Assembly: GCF_017826695.1 (NCBI RefSeq) | Contig: NZ_JAFFZW010000002.1 | Location: forward strand, 806,001-870,000 | Direction: 5' to 3' | DNA from: Pseudomonas alliivorans | GTDB lineage: Bacteria > Pseudomonadota > Gammaproteobacteria > Pseudomonadales > Pseudomonadaceae | Length of the DNA stretch: 64,000 nucleotides | In this document: one piece after another, positions 8,081 through 18,157 of the stretch | How the letters are laid out: the number at the start of each line of letters is the position of its first letter | Position numbering within the stretch: position 1 is the first letter of the stretch | Notes under the pieces: generated by a model | Databases searched by the model: none | What the model was told of the DNA's origin: nothing | Seen by the model: only the letters and a program-made list of their open reading frames with translations | Translations under genes and position numbers: made by a program

Positions 8081-8281
8081 CGCGACTCCTGTGTTGCCTT
8101 TTCGGCAATGAAAGGTTCGAAATATTGTACTTGTGGCATTGATACGCTTTGCCTAGAGTCGTGTCGAGGCCGTCGGCTAGACCAAAAGAAAATCATGGCC
8201 GCTCAAGACATACCCCCTCTTCTCGCATTTGCGACCCAACTGCCCTTTGATCCAATCACTTTGCCTTAGGGAGACGACGGC

Positions 8282-9802
8282 ATGGGCATCAAGGGTTTCG
8301 CTCGCAGCATCGCGCTGTTGGGCCTGTTCAGCAGCTTTTCCGCCTTCGCCGGCAAGGCCGACGACACACTGGTTTATGCCTCCGACAGCGAGCCGGAAAA
8401 TATCAGCCCCTACCACAATGACTTGCGCGAAGGCGTGATCCTCGGACGCCTGATCTGGGACAACCTGGTCTATCGCAACCCCGACAGCGGTCAGTACGAA
8501 CCGATGCTGGCGACCAGTTGGAAACAGGTCGATGACACCACCCTCGATTTTCAACTGCGCGAAGGCGTGAAGTTTCACAACGGCGATCCATTCACCGCTG
8601 ATGATGTGGTGTTCACCCTCAATTACGTGGTGTCTCCCGAATCCAAGGTGGTGACGGTGCAGAACGTCGACTGGATCAAGAGTGCCGAAAAACTCGGTGA
8701 CTACAGCGTCCGTCTGCACCTGAAGAAGCCCTTCCCGCCGGCACTGGAGTACCTGTCCAACGCGGTGCCGATGTTTCCGAAAAAGTACTTCGAACAGGTC
8801 GGTCTCGCCGGCTTCAGCCGCAACCCCATCGGCACCGGGCCGTACAAGGTCACCGCCATCGCCACCGGCGAAGGCGTGAAAATGGACAAGAACCCGGACT
8901 ACTTCAAGGACAGCCCGCAAGGTCAGCCGAAGATCAGCCATATCAACTTTCGCGTGATCGCCGACGCTGAAACCCGACTTGCCGAACTGATGACCGGCGG
9001 CATCGACTGGACCTGGCGTGTCGCGCCGGATCAGGCCGAAAACCTCAAGGCCATGCCCAATCTGGTGGTCACCAGCGGCGCCACGATGCGCATCGGTTTT
9101 CTGATCCTCGATGCACGTGGTACGTCGACGGCCGACTCGCCCATGAAGCACTTGAAGGTACGGCAGGCGATCAATCACGCCATCAACCGCGAAGGTCTGG
9201 CCACCCAACTGGTGGGCGGTGAAAGCAAACCGCTGCAGGTGGCCTGCTATCCAGGCCAGTTCGGTTGCGACACCACGGCGGCCACGGTCTACAACTATGA
9301 CCCGGCCAAGGCAAAGGCACTGTTGGCCGAAGCGGGTTATCCAAACGGGTTTGAAACCGAGATTTTTGCTTACCGCGACCGTGATTATGTCGAGGCAATC
9401 ATCGGCAACCTGCGTGCCGTCGGTATCAACGCCAAGCTGCGCTATCTGAAATACGCCGCCCTGCGTGACCAGCAACGCGGCGGCAAGGTGCCGATGTCGT
9501 TCCAGGCCTGGGGCTCGTTTTCGATCCTCGACACGTCGGCCTCGGCGGGCACCTGGTTCAAGGGCAACCCCGACGACAACATCAAGGACCCGCAAGTCCA
9601 GGGCTGGCTGCAAACCGCCGACAACGCGCTGGACCCGCAAGTGCGCAAGGACAACTACCGCAAGGCGTTACAGCGCATCAGCGAACAGGCGTACTGGGCA
9701 CCGCTGTTCAACTACTCGATGAACTACGCCTACGTCTCGGACCTGAACTTCAAGCCGTACCCGGACGAACTGCCGCGCTTCGTGTTGTCGAGCTGGAAGT
9801 AA
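8282..9802 (+). CDS. Peptide ABC transporter substrate-binding protein (SBP family 5)
   Basis: A 506-residue periplasmic binding protein of the DppA/OppA class. It has a signal peptide ending in SAFA, the family-5 opening (LVYASDSEPENISPYHND), the conserved REGVKFHNGDPFTADDVVF segment and a typical PFPPALEYLSNAVPMFPK region. AGGGAGA lies six bases before the ATG. It heads the operon and is followed by a GC-rich hairpin before the permease genes, which would favour higher binding-protein expression. Ligands of this family range from di- and oligopeptides to glutathione and opines; the two downstream M20 peptidases favour a peptide or N-acyl amino acid. Confidence 0.9.
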   Translation: MGIKGFARSIALLGLFSSFSAFAGKADDTLVYASDSEPENISPYHNDLREGVILGRLIWDNLVYRNPDSGQYEPMLATSWKQVDDTTLDFQLREGVKFHNGDPFTADDVVFTLNYVVSPESKVVTVQNVDWIKSAEKLGDYSVRLHLKKPFPPALEYLSNAVPMFPKKYFEQVGLAGFSRNPIGTGPYKVTAIATGEGVKMDKNPDYFKDSPQGQPKISHINFRVIADAETRLAELMTGGIDWTWRVAPDQAENLKAMPNLVVTSGATMRIGFLILDARGTSTADSPMKHLKVRQAINHAINREGLATQLVGGESKPLQVACYPGQFGCDTTAATVYNYDPAKAKALLAEAGYPNGFETEIFAYRDRDYVEAIIGNLRAVGINAKLRYLKYAALRDQQRGGKVPMSFQAWGSFSILDTSASAGTWFKGNPDDNIKDPQVQGWLQTADNALDPQVRKDNYRKALQRISEQAYWAPLFNYSMNYAYVSDLNFKPYPDELPRFVLSSWK

Positions 9803-9812
9803 CGTCCTGAAT

Positions 9813-9840
9813 GGGTGGCCGCGCCTGACGCGGCTCACCC
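9813..9840 (+). other. Intercistronic hairpin after binding-protein gene
   Basis: The inverted repeat GGGTGGCCGCG / CGCGGCTCACCC with one bulged base lies between the binding-protein stop and the first permease start. There is no T run. Such hairpins often stabilise the upstream part of transporter mRNAs, as in malE-malF. Confidence 0.55.
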
Positions 9841-9870
9841 CGTCATCCCATGGATACAAGGTCACGTGCC

Positions 9871-10788
9871 ATGTCTGGATTTCTGCTGCGCCGCCTGGGA
9901 ATTGCCCTGTGCGTCGCGATTACCGTCTCGGTGATCAGCTTTTCCCTGCTGCACCTGTCAGGCGACCTGGCCACTGCCATTGGCGGCCCGGAAGCCACCA
10001 GCGAGCAGATCGAACAGATCCGCGTGCAATACGGCCTCAACAAGCCGCTGGTCACCCAGTATTTCGAGTGGCTGAGCGATGTGTTGCGCCTTGATCTGGG
10101 CGATTCGTTCTTCTTTCAGGAATCGGTCTACAACCTGATCGCCTCGCGCCTGTCGATTACTCTGGGGCTGGGTGCCATGGCGTTGAGCATCGCGCTGTTA
10201 ATCGCCATTCCACTGGGCGTGCTGGCGGCGGTGAAACGCGACACCTGGATTGACCGGCTGGCACTGAGCATCGCCGTGCTGGGTCAGGCGATGCCCAGTT
10301 TCTGGTTCGCGCTGATGCTGATTGTGGTGTTCTCCGTGACGCTCAAGTGGCTGCCGGTCTCGGGCAATTCAACCTGGGCGCACTTCGTGATGCCGGCCAT
10401 TGCGCTGGGCTATTACGCCACCCCGGCCATCATGCGCCTGACCCGCGCCGGCATGCTCGACGTGCTCAATTCCGACTACATCCGTACGGCACGCGCCAAG
10501 GGCCTGCGCCCCGGCACGGTTCTGTTCAAGCATGCGCTGCGCAATGCATTGATTCCTGTCGTCGCGCTGGCTGCCGTTGAATTCGGTTTCATGCTCGGCG
10601 GCTCGGTGGTCATCGAAACCGTGTTTTCTCTGCAAGGCATCGGCCAACTGGCCTGGGACGCGATTGCCCGTGACGACTTCCCGGTGGTGCAGGCGGTCGT
10701 GCTGTTGATCGCCGTGATCTACATCGTCCTCACCCTGCTGGCCGATGTGCTCAACGCACTGCTCGACCCGCGCATCCGCGTCAGATAG
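9871..10788 (+). CDS. Peptide ABC transporter permease (DppB-type)
   Basis: An inner-membrane permease of about 305 residues. It has the DppB-family N-terminus (FLLRRLGIALCVAITVSVISF), six predicted membrane helices, and the EAA loop that contacts the ATPases (residues around YIRTARAKGLRPGTVLFKHALRNALIP). I choose the ATG at 9871 (MSGFLLRR) because AAGGT lies at a suitable distance; the ATG at 9850 has no ribosome site. It is the second gene of the peptide transporter operon. Confidence 0.9.
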   Translation: MSGFLLRRLGIALCVAITVSVISFSLLHLSGDLATAIGGPEATSEQIEQIRVQYGLNKPLVTQYFEWLSDVLRLDLGDSFFFQESVYNLIASRLSITLGLGAMALSIALLIAIPLGVLAAVKRDTWIDRLALSIAVLGQAMPSFWFALMLIVVFSVTLKWLPVSGNSTWAHFVMPAIALGYYATPAIMRLTRAGMLDVLNSDYIRTARAKGLRPGTVLFKHALRNALIPVVALAAVEFGFMLGGSVVIETVFSLQGIGQLAWDAIARDDFPVVQAVVLLIAVIYIVLTLLADVLNALLDPRIRVR

Positions 10789-10796
10789 GAGGTTCC

Positions 10797-11705
10797 ATGA
10801 GCACAACCACCGCATCGCCACTGGTGATCAACGATTACCAGCCGCCCGCCAGAAGCGTGTTTCGCACGTTACGCCTGAGCTTCGGCCATCGTGGATTTGC
10901 CATCGGTGCCGTATTGCTGATGATCATCGTGCTGGGCGCGCTGTTCGCGCCGTGGCTCGCGCCTTACGACCCTTACACGCAGGATGTGATGCTGCGCATG
11001 AAACCCCCGGTGTGGATGGCCAACGGCACCTGGGACTATGTACTCGGCACCGACAAGCTGGGGCGCGATTACCTGTCCCGGCTGCTGTATGGCGCGCGTA
11101 TTTCCTTGTTCATCGGTTTCTCGGCGGCGCTGATTTCCGGCGTCATCGGCACCATCATGGGCCTGCTCGCCGGTTACTTCGGCGGCAAGGTGGACGCTGT
11201 CATCAGCTACCTGATCACGACACGTCTGGCGATGCCGGTGGTCATGATCGCCCTGGCTTCGGCCTCGCTGATCGGTGGTTCGCTGAAGGTGGTGATCATC
11301 CTGCTCGGCTGCCTGTTGTGGGACCGCTTCGCCGTCGTCGTGCGTGCCGCCGTGCAGCAGATTCGCGATGCCGAATACGTCGCTTCGGCCCAGGCCCTCG
11401 GCTGCTCGACACTGCGCATTCTGGCCAATGAAATCCTGCCCAACCTGGTCGGTGCGCTGATCGTCGTCGCCACGCTGGAAATGGCCCACGCCATCCTGCT
11501 GGAGTCGGCGCTGTCGTTCCTTGGTGTCGGCGTGCAACCGCCGATTCCGTCCTGGGGCCTGATGATCGCCGAAGGCAAGCCGTACATGTTCTTTTCCCCC
11601 TGGGTCATCGCCATTCCCGGCGTCGCGCTGATGGTGCTGGTACTGGGCATCAATCTGGTCGGCGACGGCCTGCGTGATCTGATCCTGCCCGACGGGCGCA
11701 ACTGA
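10797..11705 (+). CDS. Peptide ABC transporter permease (DppC-type)
   Basis: 302 residues. It shows the OppC-like N-terminal cytoplasmic segment, the first membrane helix (AIGAVLLMIIVLGALFAPWL), the diagnostic GTDKLGRDYLSRLLYGARISL sequence and the EAA loop (VASAQALGCSTLRILANEILP). It starts eight bases after the DppB-type stop, with a near-perfect AGGAGG ribosome site. It pairs with the preceding permease to form the membrane channel. Confidence 0.92.
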   Translation: MSTTTASPLVINDYQPPARSVFRTLRLSFGHRGFAIGAVLLMIIVLGALFAPWLAPYDPYTQDVMLRMKPPVWMANGTWDYVLGTDKLGRDYLSRLLYGARISLFIGFSAALISGVIGTIMGLLAGYFGGKVDAVISYLITTRLAMPVVMIALASASLIGGSLKVVIILLGCLLWDRFAVVVRAAVQQIRDAEYVASAQALGCSTLRILANEILPNLVGALIVVATLEMAHAILLESALSFLGVGVQPPIPSWGLMIAEGKPYMFFSPWVIAIPGVALMVLVLGINLVGDGLRDLILPDGRN

Positions 11706-11721
11706 CAGAGGAGATTCGGAC

Positions 11722-12723
11722 ATGGCGCTGTTGCATGTTGAAAACCTGCGTGTCGATATCCCCTTGGGGCAGGACACGCTGCACGCGGTACGCGGTCTGG
11801 ACTTTCAGGTCGAACGCGGCGAAATGCTGTGCATCGTCGGCGAGTCGGGCTGCGGCAAATCCCTGACGTCGCTGGCGCTCATGGACCTGCTGCCACGCAA
11901 GGCCCGGCGCACCGCGACCCGGTTGAGCCTGGACGGCATCGACATGCTGGGCCAGAGCGAACGCCAGATGTGTGACCTGCGCGGCAACCGGCTGGCGATG
12001 ATCTTTCAGGAACCCATGACCTCGCTCAATCCGGCCTACAGCATTGGCGATCAGCTCAGCGAAGTGCTGACCCGGCATCGCAAGGTGTCACGCAAGGATG
12101 CCCTGCTGCGGGCTGCGCAGATGCTGGAAAAGGTCGGCATCAGCAACGCCGGAGAGCGTTTGCGCCAGTATCCGCATCAACTTTCGGGCGGTCTGCGCCA
12201 ACGGGTGATCATCGCCATGGCACTGATGTGCGAGCCGGACGTGATCATCGCCGACGAACCCACCACGGCGCTGGACGTAACCATTCAGGCGCAGATCCTG
12301 CGGTTGATCCGCGATATCCAGAAGGAACTGGGCCTGGCGGTGATTTTCATCACCCACGATTTGGGACTGGTGGCGCGCATCGCCGACCGGGTGGCGGTGA
12401 TGTACGCCGGGCAGATCGTCGAGACCGCACCGGCCGTCGAACTGTTCGAAAACCCGCAGCATCCTTACACACGCGGCTTGCTGGCGAGCATTCCGATTCC
12501 GGGCCGCACTCGGCCGGGCCAGCCGCTGGGCTCGATTCCCGGTCTGGTGCCCAGCCTCGTTGGCGAACAGCACGGCTGTGCGTTTCGCAACCGTTGCCCG
12601 CAAGCGATTCCTGCCTGCGCCGACGACGTCCCGGCCGTCAACGGCCACGACCACATGACCCGCTGTCTGTTTGCGGAATCAGGCGAAGAGCCGGTGTTTC
12701 ATAGCGAGGGCGTACGGTCATGA
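11722..12723 (+). CDS. Peptide ABC transporter ATP-binding protein (DppD-type)
   Basis: A 333-residue ATPase with Walker A GESGCGKS (about residue 39), the Q-loop in [11 protein letters not shown], signature LSGGLRQRV, Walker [13 protein letters not shown] and switch His in FITHDLG. The C-terminal oligopeptide-transporter extension has four-cysteine character ([15 protein letters not shown]), which binds an iron-sulfur cluster in several DppD/OppD homologues. GAGGAG precedes the ATG. The stop overlaps the next start as ATGA. Confidence 0.93.
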   Translation: MALLHVENLRVDIPLGQDTLHAVRGLDFQVERGEMLCIVGESGCGKSLTSLALMDLLPRKARRTATRLSLDGIDMLGQSERQMCDLRGNRLAMIFQEPMTSLNPAYSIGDQLSEVLTRHRKVSRKDALLRAAQMLEKVGISNAGERLRQYPHQLSGGLRQRVIIAMALMCEPDVIIADEPTTALDVTIQAQILRLIRDIQKELGLAVIFITHDLGLVARIADRVAVMYAGQIVETAPAVELFENPQHPYTRGLLASIPIPGRTRPGQPLGSIPGLVPSLVGEQHGCAFRNRCPQAIPACADDVPAVNGHDHMTRCLFAESGEEPVFHSEGVRS

Positions 12724-13730
12724 ATCAGGCACTGAAAACCGGCGTAAAAAAAGACATCGCCCTGGAGCTGTGTGACATCCGCCGCGAGTTCACCATCAGC
12801 CGGGGCTTCTTCAAACCGACGGCCACGCTCAAGGCCGTCGATGGTGTTTCGCTGCGCCTGATGCGCGGTGAAACCCTGGGGCTGGTCGGCGAGTCCGGCT
12901 GCGGTAAGAGCACGCTGGCCAAGATGCTGCTGGGGTTGCTGGCGCCCAGCAGCGGCGACGTGCTGGTCAATGGCAAGCATCTGGCGGGAACGGATCGCAA
13001 GGAGATGGCGCGGCGCATCCAGCCTATCTTTCAGGACCCCTACTCGTCACTCAACCCGCGCAAGACCCTGCGCGAGATCGTCACACTGCCGCTGATCGTG
13101 CACGACATCGGCAGCACCGCAGAACGCCGTAAACGCACCGAAGACATGATGGAGGTGGTCGGCCTGCCAAAGCGGGTCATCGACAGTTACCCCAGCCAGC
13201 TGTCCGGCGGCCAGCGCCAGCGTGTGGCCATAGCGCGGGCGCTGGTGATGCGCCCGGACGTGCTGATCTGCGACGAACCCACCTCGGCGCTGGACGTGTC
13301 GGTCCAGGCGCAGATTCTGAATCTGTTGCAGGACCTCAAGCAGGAGTTCGGCCTGACCTATCTGCTGATCAGCCATAACCTGGCGGTCATCGAACATTTG
13401 GCCGACCGGGTGGCCGTGATGTACCTGGGCAGGATCGTCGAAGAACGCAGCCGCGAATCGCTGTTCGCCCGGCCCGGTCATCCCTACACCCAGGCGCTGC
13501 TGGACTCGGTGCTCACACCCGACCCGCATCTGGGCATTCCCGAGCTGGGTCTGCAGGGTGCGTTTCCCAATCCCGTGTCGCCGCCTTCCGGCTGTGCGTT
13601 TCATCCGCGCTGCCCAAGTTGCATGAACGTCTGTCAGAACCATTACCCCGCAGTGGACAGCATGGAAGGCGGAACCGTCCGTTGCCATCTGCGTGACACC
13701 CCGAAAACCCTGGAGCTGATTCCCTCATGA
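12720..13730 (+). CDS. Peptide ABC transporter ATP-binding protein (DppF-type)
   Basis: 336 residues: the second ATPase of the heterodimer. Walker A is GESGCGKST, the Q-loop segment is [15 protein letters not shown], the signature is [15 protein letters not shown] and Walker B is [12 protein letters not shown]. The C-terminal extension has the cysteine pattern [15 protein letters not shown]. The start overlaps the DppD-type stop (ATGA) and the stop overlaps the start of the first M20 peptidase (ATGA at 13727-13730). This shows translational coupling of transport and hydrolysis genes. Confidence 0.93.
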   Translation: MNQALKTGVKKDIALELCDIRREFTISRGFFKPTATLKAVDGVSLRLMRGETLGLVGESGCGKSTLAKMLLGLLAPSSGDVLVNGKHLAGTDRKEMARRIQPIFQDPYSSLNPRKTLREIVTLPLIVHDIGSTAERRKRTEDMMEVVGLPKRVIDSYPSQLSGGQRQRVAIARALVMRPDVLICDEPTSALDVSVQAQILNLLQDLKQEFGLTYLLISHNLAVIEHLADRVAVMYLGRIVEERSRESLFARPGHPYTQALLDSVLTPDPHLGIPELGLQGAFPNPVSPPSGCAFHPRCPSCMNVCQNHYPAVDSMEGGTVRCHLRDTPKTLELIPS

Positions 13731-15154
13731 CTAGCCGCTCGCACGCCATCGACAACGTCACCGAACAGTTCGACAACGGCGCATTCTTCGCTCTGCTCGG
13801 CGAGAGCGTCGCCTATCCGACGCAGAGTCAGGAACCGGAAAGCCTGTCCGAGCTGTACCGCTACCTCACCGACTTCATCACGCCGCAGGTCGAGCGGCTG
13901 GGCTTCACCGCCAGCCTTCACGACAACCCGGTAGCCGGGCGCGGCCCGCTGATGATTGCCACGCGGATCGAAGACCCATCCCTGCCCACCCTGCTCAGCT
14001 ATGGGCATGGCGACGTGGTGCGCGGCTACGATGCGCAATGGCGGCCGGGCCTGTCGCCCTGGCAGGTGGTCGAGCGCGGCGAGCGCTGGTATGGCCGGGG
14101 CACGGCGGACAACAAGGGCCAGCACCTGATTAACCTGACGGCGCTTGAACAGACGCTCAAGGCGCGGGACGGCAGGCTGGGTTTCAACGTCAAGCTGCTG
14201 CTGGAAATGGGCGAGGAAGATGGCTCGCCAGGCTTGAGCCTGTTTTGTCAGCAGCACGCTCAAGATCTGGCTGCCGACATTTTCATTGCCTCCGACGGAC
14301 CGCGTCTGGCGGCGGCACGACCGACACTGTTTCTCGGCTCGCGTGGTGTTTTCAACTTCGAGCTGAGCGTGCACTTGCGCGACGGCGCGCATCACTCCGG
14401 CAACTGGGGTGGATTGCTGGCCAACCCCGGCATCATTCTGGCCAACGCCATTGCCAGCCTCGTCGACGAACACGGTCGGGTCAAAGTCGCGGGGCTGATG
14501 CCGACCGCCATTCCCGACGCCGTACGCACGGCACTGGCGGATATCGAAGTCGGCGGCGGCCCGGGCGATCCGGTCATCGATGCGCACTGGGGCGAGCCGG
14601 GGCTTTCATTGAGCGAGAAAGTCTTCGGCTGGAACACACTGGACGTTCTGGCCTTCAAGACCGGCAATCCAGATGCTCCGGTCCATGCCATTCCCGGCAA
14701 GGCCCACGCGCTGTGCCACATGCGCTTCGTGGTCGACAGCGACTACACGACGTTCATTCCGGCTGTACGGGCGCATCTGGATGCACAGGGTTTTACTCAG
14801 GTGGAAGTGAAGCAGACACGCATGGACGTGATGCACGCCACGCGCCTGTCCCCGGACAGCCCCTGGGTCAGCTGGGCGCTGGAGTCGCTGAGCAGAACCA
14901 CTGGCAAAAAACCTGCGCTGCTGCCCAACCTGGGCGGCTCATTGCCCAACGATGTATTCGCCGAAGTACTCGGCCTGCCGACCGTGTGGGTTCCGCATTC
15001 CTATCCGGCGTGCTCGCAACATGCGCCCGATGAGCATTTGCTGGCCCCGGTCGTGAAAGAAAGCCTGCAGATCATGGCCGGGCTATTCTGGGACCTGGGC
15101 AATGACGGCGCACGCCTGGCCCGCGAACATCAGGCACAGGAAACAGGCCAATGA
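13727..15154 (+). CDS. M20-family metallopeptidase (first of two)
   Basis: 475 residues of the dizinc aminoacylase/carboxypeptidase clan. Metal-site motifs are visible: YGHGDVV with H94 and D96, GRGTADNKGQ with the bridging Asp, and the catalytic Glu pair in LEMGEEDGSPG. A dimerisation domain lies between. The last metal His is in WVPHSYPACSQHAPDEH. It is translationally coupled to the peptide importer and to the second M20 gene. It probably hydrolyses what the transporter brings in; the exact bond (dipeptide or N-acyl amino acid) cannot be read from sequence. No signal peptide is seen, so it is cytoplasmic. Confidence 0.88.
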   Translation: MTSRSHAIDNVTEQFDNGAFFALLGESVAYPTQSQEPESLSELYRYLTDFITPQVERLGFTASLHDNPVAGRGPLMIATRIEDPSLPTLLSYGHGDVVRGYDAQWRPGLSPWQVVERGERWYGRGTADNKGQHLINLTALEQTLKARDGRLGFNVKLLLEMGEEDGSPGLSLFCQQHAQDLAADIFIASDGPRLAAARPTLFLGSRGVFNFELSVHLRDGAHHSGNWGGLLANPGIILANAIASLVDEHGRVKVAGLMPTAIPDAVRTALADIEVGGGPGDPVIDAHWGEPGLSLSEKVFGWNTLDVLAFKTGNPDAPVHAIPGKAHALCHMRFVVDSDYTTFIPAVRAHLDAQGFTQVEVKQTRMDVMHATRLSPDSPWVSWALESLSRTTGKKPALLPNLGGSLPNDVFAEVLGLPTVWVPHSYPACSQHAPDEHLLAPVVKESLQIMAGLFWDLGNDGARLAREHQAQETGQ

Positions 15155-16299
15155 ATCAGGCACAACTCGACGCAACCCAATGGCTGGCCGGGCAATTCGA
15201 CGCCATGGAGGCGTTGCTGCAACAACTGGTCGACACCGACTCCAACAGCTACGACAAGGCCGGTGTCGATGCCGTCGGCGACCTGCTTGCGGCCCAGTTA
15301 CAGGCCGACGGGATACCCGTGGAACGCATCGCGGTCGAGGGTTTCGGCGATGTGTTGCTGGCTGAGCTGCCGGGTGGGCCGGGCAAGCCGGTCCTGTTGC
15401 TGGGGCATCGAGACACGGTATTCCCCAAGGGCACGACCGCGACCCGTGGCTATACGCGTGACGATAAGCTGGCCTACGGACCCGGCGTTGCCGACATGAA
15501 AGGCGGTCTGGTGCTGAACTGCTTTGCGCTCAAGGCACTCAAGCGCGCCGGTCCGTTGCCGTTCCCGGTGCAGATTCTGTATACAGGCGACGAAGAGATC
15601 GGCTCAGGCAGTGCACGCGAGCACATCGAACGTCATGCCAGCGCTGCCCGCGCCGTGCTCAATCCCGAGCCGGGCCGGGCCAGCGGTAATGTGGTGAGCG
15701 CCCGCAAAGGCGGCGCGACGCTGGTCATCGAAGTCAGCGGCCGTGCTGCGCACGCTGGCGTCAACCATGCCGACGGTGCCAGCGCCATTGAGGCGCTGGC
15801 ACACAAGGTGATCAAGCTGCACGCGCTGACCGATTACGCGGCGGGCATCACTACTAACGTCGGGCTGATCTCGGGCGGAACCTCCAGCAATACCGTGGCA
15901 CCGACCGCTACAGCCAGACTCGACGTACGCTTTATCGAACTGCGCCAGTGGGACACCATACTCACGGCCATTCGGGCCATCGTCGATGCAGAGGAACTGC
16001 CCGGCACTTCGGCCAGACTGCTGGAGGCCACGACTTTCCTGCCGATGGAGGCGCAGCACAGCACCGACCTGTTGCAGCGCTACCAAAGCGTCGCGACGGA
16101 GCTGGGTTTCAGCGTGGACGGCGAATTCACCGGTGGCTGCGCAGACTCGGGTTTCACCGCAAGCCTGGGCATCCCCACCCTGTGCGGACTGGGGCCGGTG
16201 GGCGGCAAAGTGCATACGGACCGCGAATACCTGGAACTTGACACCCTCGTGCCACGCGGCCAGGCGCTGGTGGCCACCATTGTGGCGCTGGCAGATTGA
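15151..16299 (+). CDS. M20-family metallopeptidase, carboxypeptidase G2-like (second of two)
   Basis: 382 residues with the CPG2-type motifs LLLGHRDTVFPKGT, YGPGVADMKGG and LYTGDEEIGS, which supply the two zinc sites and the catalytic Glu. The C-terminal GLGPVGGKVHTDREYLE carries the last His ligand. It overlaps the first M20 gene by ATGA. Family members remove C-terminal glutamate or cleave dipeptides. It is cytoplasmic, as no signal peptide is present. Two different M20 enzymes behind one importer suggest a two-step breakdown or two substrate classes. Confidence 0.88.
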   Translation: MNQAQLDATQWLAGQFDAMEALLQQLVDTDSNSYDKAGVDAVGDLLAAQLQADGIPVERIAVEGFGDVLLAELPGGPGKPVLLLGHRDTVFPKGTTATRGYTRDDKLAYGPGVADMKGGLVLNCFALKALKRAGPLPFPVQILYTGDEEIGSGSAREHIERHASAARAVLNPEPGRASGNVVSARKGGATLVIEVSGRAAHAGVNHADGASAIEALAHKVIKLHALTDYAAGITTNVGLISGGTSSNTVAPTATARLDVRFIELRQWDTILTAIRAIVDAEELPGTSARLLEATTFLPMEAQHSTDLLQRYQSVATELGFSVDGEFTGGCADSGFTASLGIPTLCGLGPVGGKVHTDREYLELDTLVPRGQALVATIVALAD

Positions 16300-16332
16300 G
16301 GATGTGGACGTACCTGATTAGATGCATAACCT

Positions 16333-16418
16333 GTGGGAGGCGGCTTGCCGGCGACGCGATTTCCGACGCGCCATCGCAGTGAATGAACTGACGTCATCGC
16401 CGGCAAGCCGCCTCCCAC
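16333..16418. repeat. REP pair (BIME)
   Basis: The left arm GTGGGAGGCGGCTTGCCGGC at 16333 and its reverse complement, ending at 16418, are separated by about 40 bases. This is a syringae-type REP doublet in the gap between the second M20 peptidase and the amidase. Confidence 0.9.
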
Positions 16419-16519
16419 TGTCCGATGTCGCTGCAGGGTTTATCTATACGCGCTGAATACGAAGCACGAAGACGATCATTACGAGCCCTGAGCCGCCCCT
16501 GATTACTTGAGGAAACCCC

Positions 16520-18043
16520 ATGCCTGCCTCATCCGACCTGCTGAAAAAATCCGCCACCGAACTGCGTGCCCTGATCGGCAACAAGCAGCTATCGCCGGTC
16601 GAATTGTTGAACGCCAGCATCGAGCGCATCGAAGCCCTCAACCCGAAGATCAACGCCTTCGCCGCAACCTGCTTCGAGCGGGCGAGGCAGGAAGCGGTGC
16701 AGGCCGAACAGGCGGTGATGCACGGCAAGCCGCTGGGCTTGTTGCATGGTCTGCCGATTGGCATCAAGGACCTGGAAGAAACCGCAGGCGTCCTCACCAC
16801 TTACGGCTCGCAATTGTTTCGCGACAATATCCCAAGCCAGGACAATCTGTTGGTAGCGCGTTTGCGCAGCGCCGGGGCGATCATGGTCGGCAAGACCAAC
16901 GTCCCGGAACTGGGCGCAGGCGCAAACACGCGAAACGTGGTGTGGGGCGCGACTGGCAACCCGTTCAACCCCGAACTGAATGCAGGCGGCTCGTCCGGCG
17001 GTTCCGCCGCAGCCCTGGCGGTGGACATGGTGCCGTTGTGCAGCGGCTCGGACACCGGCGGTTCATTGCGCATCCCCGCCGCACTGTGCGGCATCGTCGG
17101 CCTGCGCCCTTCCCCTGGCCTTGTGCCGAGCGAGCGCAAAAAGCTTGGCTGGACGCCACTGTCGGTGGTGGGCCCCATGGGGCGCAACGTCGCAGACACG
17201 CTGCTGCAGCTGCGTGCCAGCGCCGGTCTGGCGCACTCCGATCCGCTGAGCTATGCGGTGACGGACAATGAATTCGCATCGCGCACCCTCGACCTGAGCC
17301 AATTGCGGGTGGGCTACAGCGAAGACTTCGGCACCTGCGCGGTAGACGAGCAGATTCGTGCAGTGTTCCGGGAAAAGATCGGGGCCCTGAAATCACTGTT
17401 CAAATCCTGCGAGCCCATTGATCTGAAGCTGAGCAGCGCCCATCGCACCTTTGACGTATTGCGCGCCGAGGCCTTCGTCGCCGGCTTGCAGGACGCCCAC
17501 GACAAGGATCCCGACGCGCTCGGCCCCAACACCCGCGCCAATTTCGACATGGGCGCGGCCATGTCGCTGCAGGATTGCGTGAAGGCACATGCGGAGCAGA
17601 GTCGTCTGTTTCGCAGCTTTCAAAAGCAGTTCGAGCGTTACGACCTGATCCTGGCGCCCACCACGCCGGTGTCGCCATTTCCGTGGAGCGAGCTGTACCT
17701 GCGTGAAGTCAACGGCGTGCAATTGGACAACTATTACCGCTGGCTGGCGCTCTGCTACACCATAACCCTGACTACCAATCCGGCGCTGTCGCTGCCCTGC
17801 GGCACCGATCACAAGGGCATGCCGTTCGGCCTGCAACTGATCGGCGGCTTCCGTGGCGATGCCGCGTTGATGGCCTGCGCTCACGCACTGGAGCAGGCCA
17901 CCTCGGCAGATTCACGCGTGTGTCGCCCGCGTCCCGATCTGCAGAAACTGCTGGCTTCGGCTGTCGACCTGACGCACATCGTCACCCATCCGCCGGTCTA
18001 CGAAGGCTCGCAGACAGTCAGGCCGGATATCGGTGCGATGTAA
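16520..18043 (+). CDS. Amidase signature family enzyme
   Basis: 507 residues of the Ser-cisSer-Lys amidases. The triad is visible: Lys in IGIKDLEETAG, cis-Ser in the CSGSDTGGSLRIPA strand, and nucleophile Ser in GSDTGGSLRIP following the Gly/Ser-rich NAGGSSGGSAAALA stretch. It starts at the ATG at 16520 with GAGGAA. It is separated from the transporter/M20 operon by 220 bases holding a REP doublet, so it could still be read through. It probably releases ammonia or amine from an amide, possibly from products of the imported compounds. GatA and AtzF are other members of the family; no gatC or gatB is nearby, so a tRNA role is unlikely. Confidence 0.85.
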   Translation: MPASSDLLKKSATELRALIGNKQLSPVELLNASIERIEALNPKINAFAATCFERARQEAVQAEQAVMHGKPLGLLHGLPIGIKDLEETAGVLTTYGSQLFRDNIPSQDNLLVARLRSAGAIMVGKTNVPELGAGANTRNVVWGATGNPFNPELNAGGSSGGSAAALAVDMVPLCSGSDTGGSLRIPAALCGIVGLRPSPGLVPSERKKLGWTPLSVVGPMGRNVADTLLQLRASAGLAHSDPLSYAVTDNEFASRTLDLSQLRVGYSEDFGTCAVDEQIRAVFREKIGALKSLFKSCEPIDLKLSSAHRTFDVLRAEAFVAGLQDAHDKDPDALGPNTRANFDMGAAMSLQDCVKAHAEQSRLFRSFQKQFERYDLILAPTTPVSPFPWSELYLREVNGVQLDNYYRWLALCYTITLTTNPALSLPCGTDHKGMPFGLQLIGGFRGDAALMACAHALEQATSADSRVCRPRPDLQKLLASAVDLTHIVTHPPVYEGSQTVRPDIGAM

Positions 18044-18157
18044 GGGGCTATCTATGTAAAGAGCGAGGTGAAGGGCTAGGTGAGGCGCAGCGGAGCATAG
18101 GTAAAGTTGCGACGCTCGTTCATACTGCGCGGCCATGTTCTCAAGGAGCCAGAGCCC

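Noticed and set aside
8177-9640. A 487-residue minus-strand frame over the peptide-binding protein gene
   Set aside because: It is a shadow of a strongly supported coding sequence on the other strand, with no ribosome site or domain.
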